NCBI GenBank assembly: GCA_020081605.1
Contig: JAHREC010000011.1
Coordinates: 5,022,001 to 5,086,000, forward strand
DNA: 64,000 bases
DNA from: Albifimbria verrucaria
Taxonomy: Eukaryota; Ascomycota; Sordariomycetes; Hypocreales; Stachybotryaceae
Direction: 5' to 3'
The notes under the pieces are model-generated. The model was not told where the DNA came from and ran no database searches. It was given only the letters and a program-made list of their open reading frames with translations. The position numbers and the translations under genes were made by a program. Positions within the stretch are counted from its first letter, which is position 1. Each line of letters starts with the position of its first letter. Shown here in pieces: positions 1-11,683 of the stretch.

Positions 1-804
1 ACCCGACACAGGCAGAGCTCATTGCGCGTACTGCAATATGTTGGACCCCAGCACAGCACATCTCGAGTTACACAATGACAAGAGCTGTGAGGTGGATGGA
101 CAAACGCCAATCTTCAGTCGGAAAGACCATCTTGTCCAACATCTTCGGCACGTACACCATACAGATACATTGCCGATTATTGATAATTGGAAGTTTGAAG
201 GGCCGCCTATATCATCTAGATGTGGGTTCTGTAGTATTATTATGAATACATGGCAAGAGAGAGTTGATCACCTGGCTAAGCACTTCCGGGAAGGAGCCAC
301 AATGGACGACTGGAAAGGGATCATTGCTTTGAATCCTCTATCGCAGTCAAAGTAAGGCATGCGATGCCTCCGTACCTAATAGGTCCAGAGTCACGAGCCT
401 TGATACCATTCTCTGTTACTAGTCACGGCACAAAGGATCATTTGTCTCAAATTCAACAGGCTTCTGAGCACAGCATGGGCATGTGGGATCAACATCGCAA
501 GCCGGAATCAGAACCATCACCAGAGTCTATCGGGCGACAGAACAGCCCTAGCGCTTTGAACAAAGACACAAGCTCGATGACATTCCCTGAGGTCTTGGCT
601 CTTCATCTGGGCCATTATGCCCAAGAGAAGATGAGAAATGGAATAATTCCGACTGACAAGATGTTCCAGGATGAGGCCAGGAGAATCATGTTCGACTCTG
701 TTGATCCGTGGGATCAAACAATTGCCGATAATAGTGACTGGTTATCCTGCTTCCGTCATCAACATGTTAACGACTTGTCTGAAAGCCGAGAACATCATGA
801 TTGA
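1..804 (+). CDS. C2H2 zinc-finger transcription factor, 3' part (truncated by window edge)
   Basis: The frame is open from the first bases, before the ATG at 38, so the gene starts upstream of the window. The visible protein begins inside a C2H2-type finger (CAYC, then HLELH). It continues with FSRKDHLVQHLRHVH and a third Cys/His group (RCGFC ... RVDHLAKHF followed by REGATMDDW). These hallmarks belong to a common family of ascomycete C2H2 regulators. A GT-AG intron at 352-422 (71 nt, 3' end ctctgttactag) joins this part to an acidic, helix-rich C-terminal region (FPEVLALHLGHYAQ, DPWDQTIADNSDW), which ends at a TGA at 802-804. The role is probably nuclear DNA binding; targets are unknown. This is one of only two recognised genes in the window that need no frame correction. 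Family assignment is good, specific function unknown. Confidence 0.8.
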
Positions 805-3711
805 ACTCCAGCGATGGGGTCGGAGCTAGCAATGGCACACCTTGACCCTGTTAGATTACTAATTTATGAGATTCAAGTCAGAATATGTACTCCTTATTAT
901 ATTTCAATCTTATCACAGGCAAACTGTTTACGTCGGCCGTATAGGCTGAAAAGACACACCCAGTTCCTCTGTCTATGGACATGCTCGACCACTTGAAGCT
1001 TTATATTGACTGACTATCACGATTCCTGGTTGTTTGCTTGGACGTAGTAATTGACCCCATGAGAAGTTTAGATGGATGAATCAAAGCCTAAACCGGATCA
1101 CTTTCTCCTTGCTCATAATTCGTGCATTGGAACATAATCACTTCGGAACCACAGGCGTTCCTGCCACATAGCAATGCGAATATAATTCTGTAGGTCGTAT
1201 ATGAGAGTGTCTCACATTCATTAATGTATCTGCTTAACAGTTGAAGTTTCTCAAGGACAAAAACCGCAATGAAGTAGGGCACTCAGTCAATTTGTTCCTC
1301 CTTGTGTTTAGCTTGAGAGGACACGGATAAGTTGCGTGATCTAGGCTACCCTAGACCGATTTTTCTTTGTGACTTATTTATTGTCTACCCCTAGAAAATC
1401 AGTAAAATGAATTCTTGCTTCTTAATTTGTATTTCACTAGAATATTGACTGGTCATGTGCATTGGCTCTATTGCCCCAACAAATTGCCCCGTCCTGCCTG
1501 GTTTAGTGCAGCAAGATTTCAAGCCCCTCTGCAGAATTTTGAGTGTTAAGCTCAACGCTACAACCTACATAATTGAGAAATCTTGCAGCGTTTTGCTCCA
1601 TTAAATGGATGTTGATTGCTGATTTGGCTATCAATCTTCTCGAATTGAAGAATTAGCTTGTTTCTTATGCTTCATCATAAGCTTAAAGCGTATCGCCATA
1701 TTAAGGTCTGTTGGAATGATGGGCTATGGACCACACGGGCCTTTCTAGGTGTTAAACGACACCATGACCATGGAGACTGAAATATCATGAAATGACACAT
1801 TTGATGCACCGTGTGTTAAATTGGTTTTCGCGGTAGCCAATGGCAAGCCTTATCGTTATATACCAGCTCATCTCATATGCGGGAAGACGGGTAGCTATGG
1901 GCTTATTGTCAGGCAGGAATACACGATGAAGGGGCGAATGCTACTTTCGAAAGAGGCTTCACTTCCACACCCAAGAAAACGTTTTCGAAGCGTCATAGGC
2001 AAAACGAACCATATGACTGGATTGTATTGTCATAATCGCAAAGGACGGCACATCCTGGTTATCTTTCGTCCCATTACACTCCTCCCATGTTCGGTCCTCT
2101 TCAGCATTTTTCGCGTTGACCATTACATGCAATTGACTATCTACAATAGATCGGATTGATTTGTTTCATACTCTATTTTTCTGTTCGCTCACCAAAAGCC
2201 GGTGTCGCAGGACAGTCTGAATTGAGTCACTATCAATGCTTTGCTGCGCATGTGAGCAGTGCGGTAGAGCAAAAATGGTAAAAAAAGCAAGGCGAAGAAG
2301 ACGGCTCGGAAACAAAGCGCTCGATACGGATAATAGATTGGCACTAGACGGACGAAAATGGGCACAGGGGCAGCCAAAGGCCAGGGAATGGTACCAGAAG
2401 TGGATTGATGGATGCTTCGAGACTGAGATGCCACTTGGAAGATCGGCTACTTAACCCTAGCTGAAGCTTAGTTAGACACCTGAACAGTCGCGCTTTGACT
2501 TGAAGCGGCGGTGAACAACGCAAAGGGCAGACAGAAGACATTTTAGCTTGTTTTACTTTTCCCGTTGGGTTGTGAACGTGTTCGTGCGCTGGGGCCATGC
2601 CACCGATTTTGAGCCTCCGTCGAGCACTGCTTGAAAGAAGAATTGCCTTATACACGCCAAATTCCGTGCAGCGTGCTTTGGTGTTTAGAGCTCAATCATA
2701 ATTTGGTTGGGTCGATTATCCACCACCGCAGCAAGCGGACCAATGCATCAACGTTGGTTTTCAGGAACCAACGACTAATGCACATCACAGCGATGGTGGC
2801 TTTTCCAACAAGAAGCAAGGGTAAAAAGCAGAAAGGGGCAAAGAAAGACACAGGCACGGGAAGAAGACCACTAACACGGAAGCGCAGTAGTTGGGTCTAG
2901 CTACCGCCAATCAACAGCCCATCCCTGAATTCGACACGAGCTAATTCCGCTTTGGCAGCTGAAGGTCACGGATCGTCAGCCGGGGTTCAAGCCACACCTA
3001 CAGTCCTAGCACACAGCAGCTACCGTACAGCTACTCTAGAACTCGACAAGATCAAGCCATTGCAGGAATGTTCAGACAGCATCAATGCACATGCTAGCAG
3101 AGAGAAGACTTGGCGCCTCCGCCTCAACGGGGAGTGGGGTGCACAACGGCGGGTGATAACCTAGTGCTGGCACACGGGCTGGGTCAGCCGTGCCAACTAC
3201 GAAGACAAAGTCCAGCTGGCGCAGAAACTGACAAGTTGTTTAGCTAGTGGAGTAGTGATCCGAGGCAGCAGTCTACTTGCCGCCATCATGGCCCCCAAAG
3301 GACGAGAGATCCAGTCACTATTTTCCCACTCCCAATGGCTGCGTGCCTGAGTCTGAGCCCCGTGAGTTTCCTGCCTTGAACAGCTCTTGATTTTCCATAA
3401 AGGGACCGCGAATGTCTTGCAAACATGGCTTGAGTCATCAGACCTTCTTTTCTCACTCACTTCGTTCACAAGTAATCACTTCTATCATACTTACTTTTCT
3501 CTTAATACTTCTCTAACAAACAACTCCAAAGCTAGAGATTTTCACTCTGCGCGACTCCATTCCGGAATCACTTCATAATATCTATCATTATTCTGCCAAC
3601 CTCGCCACCGCTTATCCACATTTACACTTGACCACTCTCTTTCATTCCCTTCACATTGGATATACTTTATTCTTGGGAGGCTCCAAGTCAACACAACTTC
3701 CCACAGCCAAC
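805..3711. other. Long intergenic region upstream of the peroxidase
   Basis: Nearly 3 kb without a recognisable gene on either strand. Short open frames (for example 1821-2159, and 2189-2655 on the minus strand) show no family motif, no sensible splice sites and biased composition, so I leave them out. The last 250 bases (about 3460-3700) are strongly pyrimidine-rich, which is typical of the promoter and 5' leader of a highly expressed fungal gene. They probably belong to the peroxidase gene that starts at 3712. Confidence 0.6.
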
Positions 3712-5062
3712 ATGAAACCATCTGCCGTCTTCACCATAGCCTATACGGCATCCGGCATCCAGCAAGGCCTTTGCTATCCCGGCATGGGAAGAACCGTCAA
3801 GGAAGTTGAGCTTGCCGCCCGTGATAAGCATAGTGGCTCTCTATCTGAAGAGCTCATTGGTGACCTTGCCACACTCCCAAGCAACAAGCTCACCAGTACC
3901 GGCCGGGCTATCAAGGGAATTCTCACAGGGAAGATTGATGCAGAGAGTAACGATCGATCCCTTACGCGGCCAGCTATCAACAGTGCACTGTGCAAAAGGA
4001 TACCTGCTGCGTTTGGCAATATATCTCTGCGGATATGGAAGCTATGTTCCGTGGTGAATCTGGCCGTTGCACTGAACTCGCCCGCCAGGCTGTGCGCATT
4101 GGCTTCCATGATGCTGGCACATGGTCTAAATCGAGTGGCGGCGGCGGCGCTGATGGCTCTATTATTCTAGCAGGCGAGATGGCTCGCTCTGATAACATCG
4201 GAATGGCAGATATTGTCGCCAAACATCAGGAATTATATACCAAGTATCATGATCAGATGGGCTTTGCCTCCGTTACCTATGCCGATCTTATTCAGGTCGG
4301 CGCTAAGGTCGCTACCGTTGTCTGCCCGCTTGGTCCTCGCATCAAGACTTATGTTGGTCGTAAGGATAGCAGTCAGCCAAACCCGGAGGGTAAGCTACCA
4401 GGCGCCTTCGATGATGCCGAGTCACTTATTGCTCTCTTCAACGATAAGACTATTACTCCACGTGGTCTTGTTGCCTTGCTTGGTGCCCATACTACCTCCC
4501 AGCAAGTCGCTGTAAACGTTTCTCGAAGCGGCGATCCTCAAGATAGTACGCCTGGTGTGTGGGATATGCTCTACTATCGTGAGACGCTTGGCACAGTTGA
4601 GGCTCCTGATCGTGTCTTCAGATTTCAGAGCGACCTAAACCTGGCTAGCCACCCGGAAACTAAGCCCGTTTTCCAGGAATTTGCTAAACCTGGTAATCAT
4701 GCTCAGCACGATTGGAACGAGGTAAGCATAATGCCCTTCAGCTAAATACTCTCGTAGCCATTATTGACACAGTGCCTTCATAGGATTATGCCCGCGAGTA
4801 CGTTCGCCTCAGCTTACTAGGTGTCAACAACATCAACTCTCTGACCGACTGTACGAAGGTGCTTCCTCGCGCCACCACTTCGTTCAACAACAAGGATCAG
4901 AGCAAGATTAATAAATGGCTGAAGAGTTTCGACTGGAGCTCTATTTCCAAGAAGATTTCTGATCTTCTGCTGAGTGGAAATGAAATCACTGTTCCTGAGC
5001 AGTCCATTCCAACCAAATCACCAAAGCCTTCAGACCCGAGGCCTCCCAGCGCCCGGCAATAA
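3712..5062 (+). CDS. Secreted class II haem peroxidase (AA2, ligninase-like)
   Basis: About 429 residues. The start at 3712 gives a short hydrophobic signal segment ending near a CYPGMG motif seen at the mature start of ascomycete AA2 enzymes. Conserved features follow: DTCCVWQYIS (first disulphide region), RIGFHDAGTW with the distal Arg and His, GGGGADGSI (distal calcium site), ATVVCPLGPRI, and ALLGAHTTSQQ with the proximal haem-ligand His. The expected reaction is H2O2-dependent oxidation of phenolic substrates outside the cell. Exons are 3712-4721 and 4784-5062, with a clean 62-nt GT-AG intron. The frame changes near the CCC at 3959-3961. No GT-AG intron fits there, and one extra base gives a continuous family-like protein (1,290 nt including stop). 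The Ser/Pro-rich tail after about residue 400 is probably a flexible extension. Assignment to AA2 is secure; whether it acts on lignin or Mn is not decided. Confidence 0.88.
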
Positions 5063-5719
5063 AAGTTCTCGCGCTCCCAATAGTTTAAGGGTATATAAAT
5101 ACTATTTTCAGAGTACACAAGCCTAGACTCTGGTCGTCGTTTAATTTATCGCTAGTTGGGGACACATTGAAGACTTTCGGAAACACTACCTTTTCGGATT
5201 GACTCTTCTCATTCCTTAACTGTATGTCTATATATATATGTATATATTAATTAATCTTACTATCATACTTGGAAGTCAGAGAAGCAACATGTTGTGGATA
5301 ATTCTATTGTATATGAAAACATATGCCTATCAATATTTTCTGCTAAATCTCAAAGTGTCCTTGATTGAATTATGCTCGTATTCGATCTCTTGAGGCAACT
5401 GGCCGGTTTTGCACTTTGGTGCACCAGATATGTGCATAAAGCCCTTCCTCAGCTCAAGTCACAGTTTGTCCCTCTCTTCTTCCGCCGCTACAAATAGTTG
5501 CACAACCTGTTATGCGCGAATTTCATAGCCTATATAGATACACATCGCATCGAGTCACCCGGAAAGCCTTTGTCTTCCTTAAATGTGATAGCTGGAATGC
5601 CGAAATTGGCATTATTATTTGGTGGAAAGTTCCGGCTCTGCAAACGATCGTCTAGTGCGGAATAAACTTGTTATTCATTCAATTGAACGTAGCAATCTTC
5701 GTATCATTTTATATATTGC
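5063..5719. other. Intergenic region between convergent genes
   Basis: The peroxidase ends at 5062 and the minus-strand beta-helix gene ends at 5720, so this is 3'-flanking DNA for both. A TA-rich run at about 5229-5256 (tatatatatatg and similar) is the only low-complexity feature. I see no gene. Confidence 0.6.
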
Positions 5720-6781
5720 CTAACAAACATCGAGCGAAGCATCACCCGTAATACCCCAATGAATATTCTCTGCGCAAGGAGATTCTCGTACAGTGTTGCT
5801 GTTGACCTCAGCCTCCACGAAAATACCACTTGTGTTCGGAAACTCCGTACGAGCTGAAACACGGACTTCACCTCCGCCATTAATAGTACCACCCTTGATG
5901 GCAAGATTGTAGCAGTTCTCGATTAAAATGGCATTACTACCATTATCCTCGAGCTCGATGTTAGCAATCTCAGCGGCCCCTGACTGCGAAACACAAAATA
6001 TTCCGCGGCCCCCACGGGAAACAACTCGATCAATAAAGACGTTGGTCGTTGTGTATGTCCCATCAGGCAATTGGCCATTGTTGTTCGCCATTCGGAGTGT
6101 TGCATAACCGTTGCCTGCAGCGACATTGTTACCTTCCACATACTTGACTTTGGCATTTGTAGTGGTCTGTAGTAACAGTGCACATTCGCCGACATCCGAA
6201 GCAATAACTGAGTCGATGGTAAGACCGTCAATGTTCCACGTCTCAACTGCGTGACTTCCGGCGCCGGTAACAGTGATTATGTCCATGTTAACATTGGAGC
6301 TGGGAGCTTCATCACGCTCGAAGCGAATACCCAAGCCACCAGTAAGAGCCATATTGATCTGGCCCAGAGAAAGGTTCGTTACGCCATAAAAACGAAGTCC
6401 AAAATATGGCGCGCCAGTCATCGTAAGGTATGGGATTGAAACATCAGAGGTGTCTAGAGATTCGATTGCACCATGCCCTGCAGCGTAACCAACCTCAATT
6501 GTACCACAGCCTTCAAAAATTTTGCCACTGTCAATGTTGATGATACCATCACCAATAGATCCTGATGCTAGAACCGAAACACGCTGGCCGCTGCTAATTG
6601 AGTCGAGTGCAGTTTGGATAGCTGTGAGGTAGTTATCACCCGAATAAACCTCTTCTGAACCCACGGTGGCTGTGAATGTGCCATCTCCGGAGACAGTAGC
6701 ATCTGGTGTGCCTGCGCCGCACTGCGCATAGGCAACGCTGGCGACTGATATGGCTGTTATGAGAAGAGATGATCTGGTCAT
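5720..6781 (-). CDS. Secreted right-handed beta-helix protein, pectin-lyase-like fold (paralogue 1)
   Basis: An intact single-exon frame of 353 residues. I chose the ATG at 6781, not the upstream in-frame Met at 6874, because it starts a classical signal peptide (MTRSSLLITAISVASVAYA) cut before QCGAGTPDA. The mature protein consists of repeated short beta-strand turns rich in Asn, Gly and Ile (for example NAILIENCYNLAIKGGT, GRGIFCVSQSG), the signature of right-handed parallel beta-helix proteins such as polysaccharide lyases and polygalacturonases. Paired Cys residues near both ends suggest an oxidised extracellular protein. The probable role is binding or cleaving a plant or fungal polysaccharide, but no catalytic triad of a named lyase family could be identified. 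A second copy of identical length lies at 41280-42340. It is convergent with the peroxidase upstream. Confidence 0.82.
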   Translation of the reverse strand: MTRSSLLITAISVASVAYAQCGAGTPDATVSGDGTFTATVGSEEVYSGDNYLTAIQTALDSISSGQRVSVLASGSIGDGIINIDSGKIFEGCGTIEVGYAAGHGAIESLDTSDVSIPYLTMTGAPYFGLRFYGVTNLSLGQINMALTGGLGIRFERDEAPSSNVNMDIITVTGAGSHAVETWNIDGLTIDSVIASDVGECALLLQTTTNAKVKYVEGNNVAAGNGYATLRMANNNGQLPDGTYTTTNVFIDRVVSRGGRGIFCVSQSGAAEIANIELEDNGSNAILIENCYNLAIKGGTINGGGEVRVSARTEFPNTSGIFVEAEVNSNTVRESPCAENIHWGITGDASLDVC

Positions 6782-7874
6782 GTCTGTTGCTCCCCGCGCT
6801 GATTGATTGTGCGTAAGTAAGAGGATCTCGCTGGAGCCGTGTGGACCCGCTCTTGACAAAAACCCCGAAGTCAAGTGAATTTATTATCGGTGAAAGTTCC
6901 CAAGCATTCAGAAGAGAGGATTGCCGTTTTATGAAAAAGAACATTTTAGCACTCTCTTCTCTTGTTTCTAGCATATTTGGTTTCTTCGCACTTCGGTCAA
7001 ACTCCACTGGTGTGATCGGCGGAGCTTGTACAGAATATCCAATAGCCATTTGGTAACTTGCAAGACAAGAGTTGATCATACTTGACTCGAAACATGCCAA
7101 GAATACTAATACTGAAAAATGGGCGTGTAATTTTCTATGGAAACTGAACCGCAATTCAGGCCAATGCATCTCTTCCTTGGTTCCTGATGTGGATGCATTG
7201 ATCTACCTAAAGATTTCAGTTTATAGCCATGAACCTCTCTACACGTGATTGGGATTTGCACACCTTCCTAAGCGCGCCATTCCCTCATCGACTCAGCTCA
7301 GAATGTTCGGCCTAATGAGATGCGACACTTACGTCTCACAGTCTCGGAATAGGAACACCCGTTACATATGCGGGAAAATTCTGTCATATACGGGCGAAGA
7401 CGTTTTGAATTTCCTCTTTAAAAAGCACAGGAGATTATCTAGACAGGTGTACTTGTTTCCTTACGCTTTCATTGGGAGAAAGCCGCGAGGATGAGTGGAG
7501 TATGACACAAAATCACATTTCTCAGGCAAAGAAACTTAACAATGAGATACAAGGTAAAGAATGTTACCAAAATCGCCATGGCTTTACTCCCACATTGAGA
7601 ATAATAAGGGAGCTTAGGAGAAACTCATATCAAACAGCAACCTGACAAGCGAACTCCGATGCGAGGGCTTGAAATTTACTAGTTGCAGTTTAAACATCAG
7701 AAAATCACCACAGTGTTCCCTTAATTTGACGCCTAACCCAGTGCCTGGGTAAATGATAAGGCCAGAGGCCAAAAGCTTCAGCAGGAATACACTTGTCACG
7801 CAGAATTGATGCATTGATATTGGGATAAATACCCAACATACATTTGAGAATCTTATATTATATCGCATAGCCTA
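6782..7874. other. Intergenic region, promoter side of beta-helix gene 1
   Basis: This covers the 5' flank of the minus-strand beta-helix gene and the 3' flank of the minus-strand hydrolase. No conserved protein motif, RNA gene or repeat is visible. Small frames at 6841-7056 and 7249-7494 have no support. Confidence 0.55.
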
Positions 7875-8831
7875 TTAGATTGACAAGAAGCCCAATACTT
7901 GTTCTGCGAAGAGGGTGGCGTACTGGAACAGAAATCCATGGCCACTCGTAGGATAAATAACAAGCTGACTGTTTGGCAGCAACTGTTGAATCAAGTAGCT
8001 ATTTGAGGTTGGGATCATGTAGTCGTTCTTTGTAAAGAGTTGAGTCAGCACAGTTAGCCACTGAGTGTAGGAGATAAACTTACATGGCCGTTGGCCACGA
8101 GAACAGGGATGTTGAGGCTCTTGAGGCGGTGGTAGGCGCCCTCAAGCCCTTGACTGGTCTCTTGCTGAGTGAAGTTGCGACCCTGATCCACTTGTGCCAG
8201 AAGCCCTTTGCCTTGGTCCTTAAACCCGCTGCTGAGCCATTCCGAAGCCTGCTCACCACTAGTTGCTACATTGCGTTCATGGATACGAGCCCACCATGAC
8301 TCGGCTGCAATATTCCCTACACGAGTTTTTGGGAAAAAAGAGTTTTGAAGGTGTCAATAGTGACATTCGCCACGCCAGCTACAGAGCCGACATCGTCGTT
8401 TGGGGATAGGGCAAGATCTGGCCCATGACTTGTTCCAGTGCCCGCCAGAATCAGTTTTCGAATCTTTACCTTTGCCGAGTCTGTGTTCAGTGCTGCTGTT
8501 TGAGCAACGTAACCTCCTAGACTGAAGCCTAGCAGGTCAATTTCAGTTTCCCGATGAGTTCCAAGAAGAGCAAGATGTCAGCTGCCGACGCGCGTATTGT
8601 TGTTGCAACTTCTCCGCTGCTGAGACCAACCCCAAGGTAGTCAACAGTGATTACAGGACGTTTGGCAGCCAGTGTGTTGATGAATAAAGGGTCCCATTTG
8701 TCCATGGTACCTCGAAAGTGAGTTAAAAGCACTAAAGGTGTTCCATGACCAGTACCGAGACGGCGATAAGCAAATATCCGATTGCTTGTCGCCTCAACAT
8801 ACTGTGTTGGGGCGGTTTGTTGCGATGACAT
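7875..8831 (-). CDS. Alpha/beta hydrolase (two frame breaks)
   Basis: About 300 residues in two exons (8831-8084 and 8027-7875) separated by a 56-nt GT-AG intron with a CTAAC-like branch site. The fold markers are in order: an N-terminal strand segment with TPLVLLTHFRGTMDKWDP (oxyanion region), DYLGVGLSSG, the nucleophile elbow GFSLGG, the acidic residue in GHNDYMIP, and the catalytic His in SGHGFLFQY. A cap segment contains ESWWARIHERNVATSGE. The reading frame breaks twice, at CCC 8550-8552 and at the A-run 8334-8339 (GGG and TTTTTT on the coding strand). In each case one missing base restores the family sequence, and the total becomes 903 nt. There is no signal peptide, so it is probably cytosolic. 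The substrate is unknown; it resembles small-molecule hydrolases rather than lipases. It is either a real gene with assembly errors or a recent pseudogene. Confidence 0.78.
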
Positions 8832-9780
8832 CTCTGCGGAGAAACTTGTTTTGACTATTTGCCGGAAGTGAAATACAGTCTTTGTGATTAAGGATAATGA
8901 TGGTTTGGATCGCCTACATGAAATCCAGTCGACTAAAGCGGTTTTATATCAAAACGTTTGTGTCATTCCAATGCGCCAGTTCCAAGCAAATAGCCCGTGT
9001 TTATTAATCTGGATGCGTTATGCATGGTCACGTTTGACAATCTACATCGGCTATCAGTCAACGGTGGCCGGAACAGGGAGGTTCCTCATTCGGTACTGGT
9101 ATTCTGAAAATACATGTTAGTCTAGGAGGTTTATTACTCATCATTATAATCCAGACTAGTTCTGCATGTCAGATGATTATAATCATTGTTTGCAGTGGGC
9201 TTCGCGGTGTGTCTGCTTGGTAAATTTGTAGTAATGTTGCCATATTGGGCCAGTCAAAGCTGCAGTGGGATTAGAATGAATTGCAAAAGACCCACTATAT
9301 TTTCGTGATTACAATTAAGGTTGAACGGGTATCGTGTTCCATGGTACATCGTCGTTAATAACTTTATTAGGACATTTGATGTAGCAGTGGCCATAACAAA
9401 AGAAAAAATGCAAGTTGGTTCGAGGTCTCTGTCAAGTCGAGAAACTGGTACAGGGATTAATTATAAGTCAGCAACAGAATACTTATTAAATCAAAGGAGG
9501 GAATTTCGTGAAAGAATGCGTTAAAGTTGAGAAGTGGAATTATTCAGGATATGCCTTAAATGAGCAGCGAGTATGGCATTCACATAAAATGTCACTAATG
9601 AACTACATTTAGCCGATCAAAAGAGACCCACTCGAGTTGCTGTGCTTGGGCGACTCATATTATAAAACGAAATACTACTAGGCAAAACTGATACAGTGTA
9701 GTATAATGATAAGTGTGTACGACTCAAGTTTAGAAGTCATTGGGCTGGTGTACGGGTCCTAGTAAAACGACTCTAGCTCT
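8832..9780. other. Intergenic region between hydrolase and P450
   Basis: This is the 5' flank of the hydrolase and 3' flank of the P450, both on the minus strand. The A+T content is raised in 9130-9750. Short frames at 8884-9120 and 9321-9524 show no motif. Nothing else recognised. Confidence 0.55.
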
Positions 9781-11683
9781 TCAACAGCTCTCCCGGGCGG
9801 CAATTTTTACTTTCAAAGGCAATTTCTCCCACAGGCTGAATATCTTCTGTTGCTCCATCCATCCTTTGCTTTCTGGGTGGAGTGCCAGGAGGTCAAGGGA
9901 CCAGACTAGTTTCGCCAGAATTATACGCATCTCAGCCCACGCAAGGCTGTTTTGGTGTTTTAATTAAAGATTCAACGCAATGAGGACATGGAGTTTCACT
10001 GACTTTTGCCAATACAGTCTCTTGGCCCGACACTAAACGGCTTAAACACAGCTCTGTCATCGTTCTGAAACTCAATAGGGGGCTTTGAGCCAACGATCAG
10101 GAATGAATTCGTTTGGTTTGTAAAATTGGTCGGGTCTCTGTAAGCAGCTAGCATGTTTATCGTGACCGTTGTATGCGGCGGCACCACCTGACCAGCTACA
10201 ATGGCACCTTCATGACTCGTGGATCTGAAGAGGTAGTCTGGAGCTGGAGGATATAGCCTGAGTCCTTCTTTAAGGACAGCGTTGAGGTACTCATGCTGCT
10301 TAAGCCTTGAATCTTTGAGATCCGCGCGTGTCGGAAAGTCAGCTCTGACAACAGACGTCAACTTGGATAACACAGCCGGACTACATAGAAGAAGATAGAC
10401 TGTGCCAGACATCATCGTCGCGGCTGACACATCACGATATCAGCATTCGAAATAGCTCGGATAACATTGCAAGACGATGACTTACTTGTTTCACTTCCAG
10501 CCACAATAAAAGTTATGGCAGCCATTTCAATCTCCGCCTCCGACATACTATACTTGGTATCAGAAAGTAACATGCTGGAGTAGCAGACAAATCACACGTA
10601 GATACTAACCTCTTCCCTCGTCTCCCTCATGATTCAGGATATACGACATAAAGTCTGGCTTGTCCGAGCCTCGTGCAATTCTGCGCTTAGCTGCTTCGGC
10701 TCCAAATTTAGATGCTTGACCTCGGTGTTCCAGCATCTCCCTTGGGATGCAGGCCATGGCAGCCTTTACTAAAAATGATGGTAATCGGAGAACTTCACGC
10801 ATAAACGTAAAAGCCTTCAGGGTCATAAAAATATTCTCCAGCCATGGGTGAACCTTCCCAGTTGCTAAACCACCAAACGTCTCTCCAAACGAAAGGTCCC
10901 CAATTAAATCTGTTGTGAGAAACTCGAGCCATTTTTTTATGTCTACAGTTCCATTCGATCGGTTGGCTTCGGCGCCGAGACACGAGACAAATTGATCACT
11001 GTACTGCTGTAAGTAATCTTCTTGGAGGGAAAGGGCCTTTTCTGAAAAAGCGTGAGCTTGGATCCGACGGAGTCTTCGATGATCCACGTCACTAGCTGTT
11101 GACTTTTACAACACGGTTAGTGTAAGCGAGGTCTGTACAATTGAGGACCCGTACAATTGTGTCTGCGCCATCAGGTGGTTTAATATAAAACTTCGTATCC
11201 TTGGGGAGATTCCCACGTTTATTGGATTGTTTCAGCGCATATATGTCTGTAAGAAATAGAAGTTAAACGACAAGAAAGGCAAATGTGCAAATGAACAGCA
11301 GTTTCACAATTCACGCACCTGACCAAGCCTGACTGCAAGTGTAAGACAATGTGTCTGGCGTGATTCGGACCACGGGTCCGTATTTCTTGTGTAAGCGATG
11401 TACCCTGTGCGTTACATCACCGCGGAATATGGAGATCGTATATGGTAGACGACTAGCGGCTCTATGCCAAGGACCCGGATACGCGCGAAGTGGGTGGAAG
11501 AAGATATTGTAGACAATTCGTGCAATAACATAAAATAAAATCTAGGTGACATTTAACATTGATAAGCAAAACTATACCTTGAGAACAAGATCTCAGAACA
11601 AAGAAAATGGAGTAACTGACTATGAGGATGAGTAGATGCAGCCAAAATAGGGCACTGGAAAGACGAGATTGGGTTTCCATCAT
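9781..11683 (-). CDS. Cytochrome P450, CYP65-like
   Basis: Seven exons: 11683-11621, 11541-11319, 11246-11155, 11102-10610, 10547-10486, 10423-10000 and 9946-9781, all with GT-AG introns of 52-79 nt. One base is missing at the GG before the donor at 10609. The total is then 1,524 nt, or 507 residues. The start MMETQSRLSS leads into one membrane anchor (ALFWLHLLILI), and IFFHPLRAYPGPWH follows. Other markers are KKYGPVVRITPDTLSY, DVDHRRLRRIQAHAFSEKAL, I-helix FIVAGSETT, ExxR in LKEGLRLYPP, and the haem loop FSVGPRDCIGK with the ligand Cys. This pattern matches the fungal family containing isotrichodermin C-15 hydroxylase-like enzymes. It is therefore probably an ER-bound monooxygenase of secondary metabolism or detoxification. 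An in-frame Met at 11764 is an alternative start. The splice after the haem loop leaves one residue more than usual, so that junction is less certain. Confidence 0.83.

Noticed and set aside
3940..3983. GC-AG intron in the peroxidase
   Set aside because: The length and frame would fit, but the donor is weak and the segment encodes plausible mature protein; a missing base in CCC 3959-3961 is simpler and matches the pattern elsewhere.
7875..8831. Hydrolase as a true pseudogene
   Set aside because: Not excluded, but both breaks are of the same single-base type found in nearly every gene of the window, so I treat them as probable sequencing errors.
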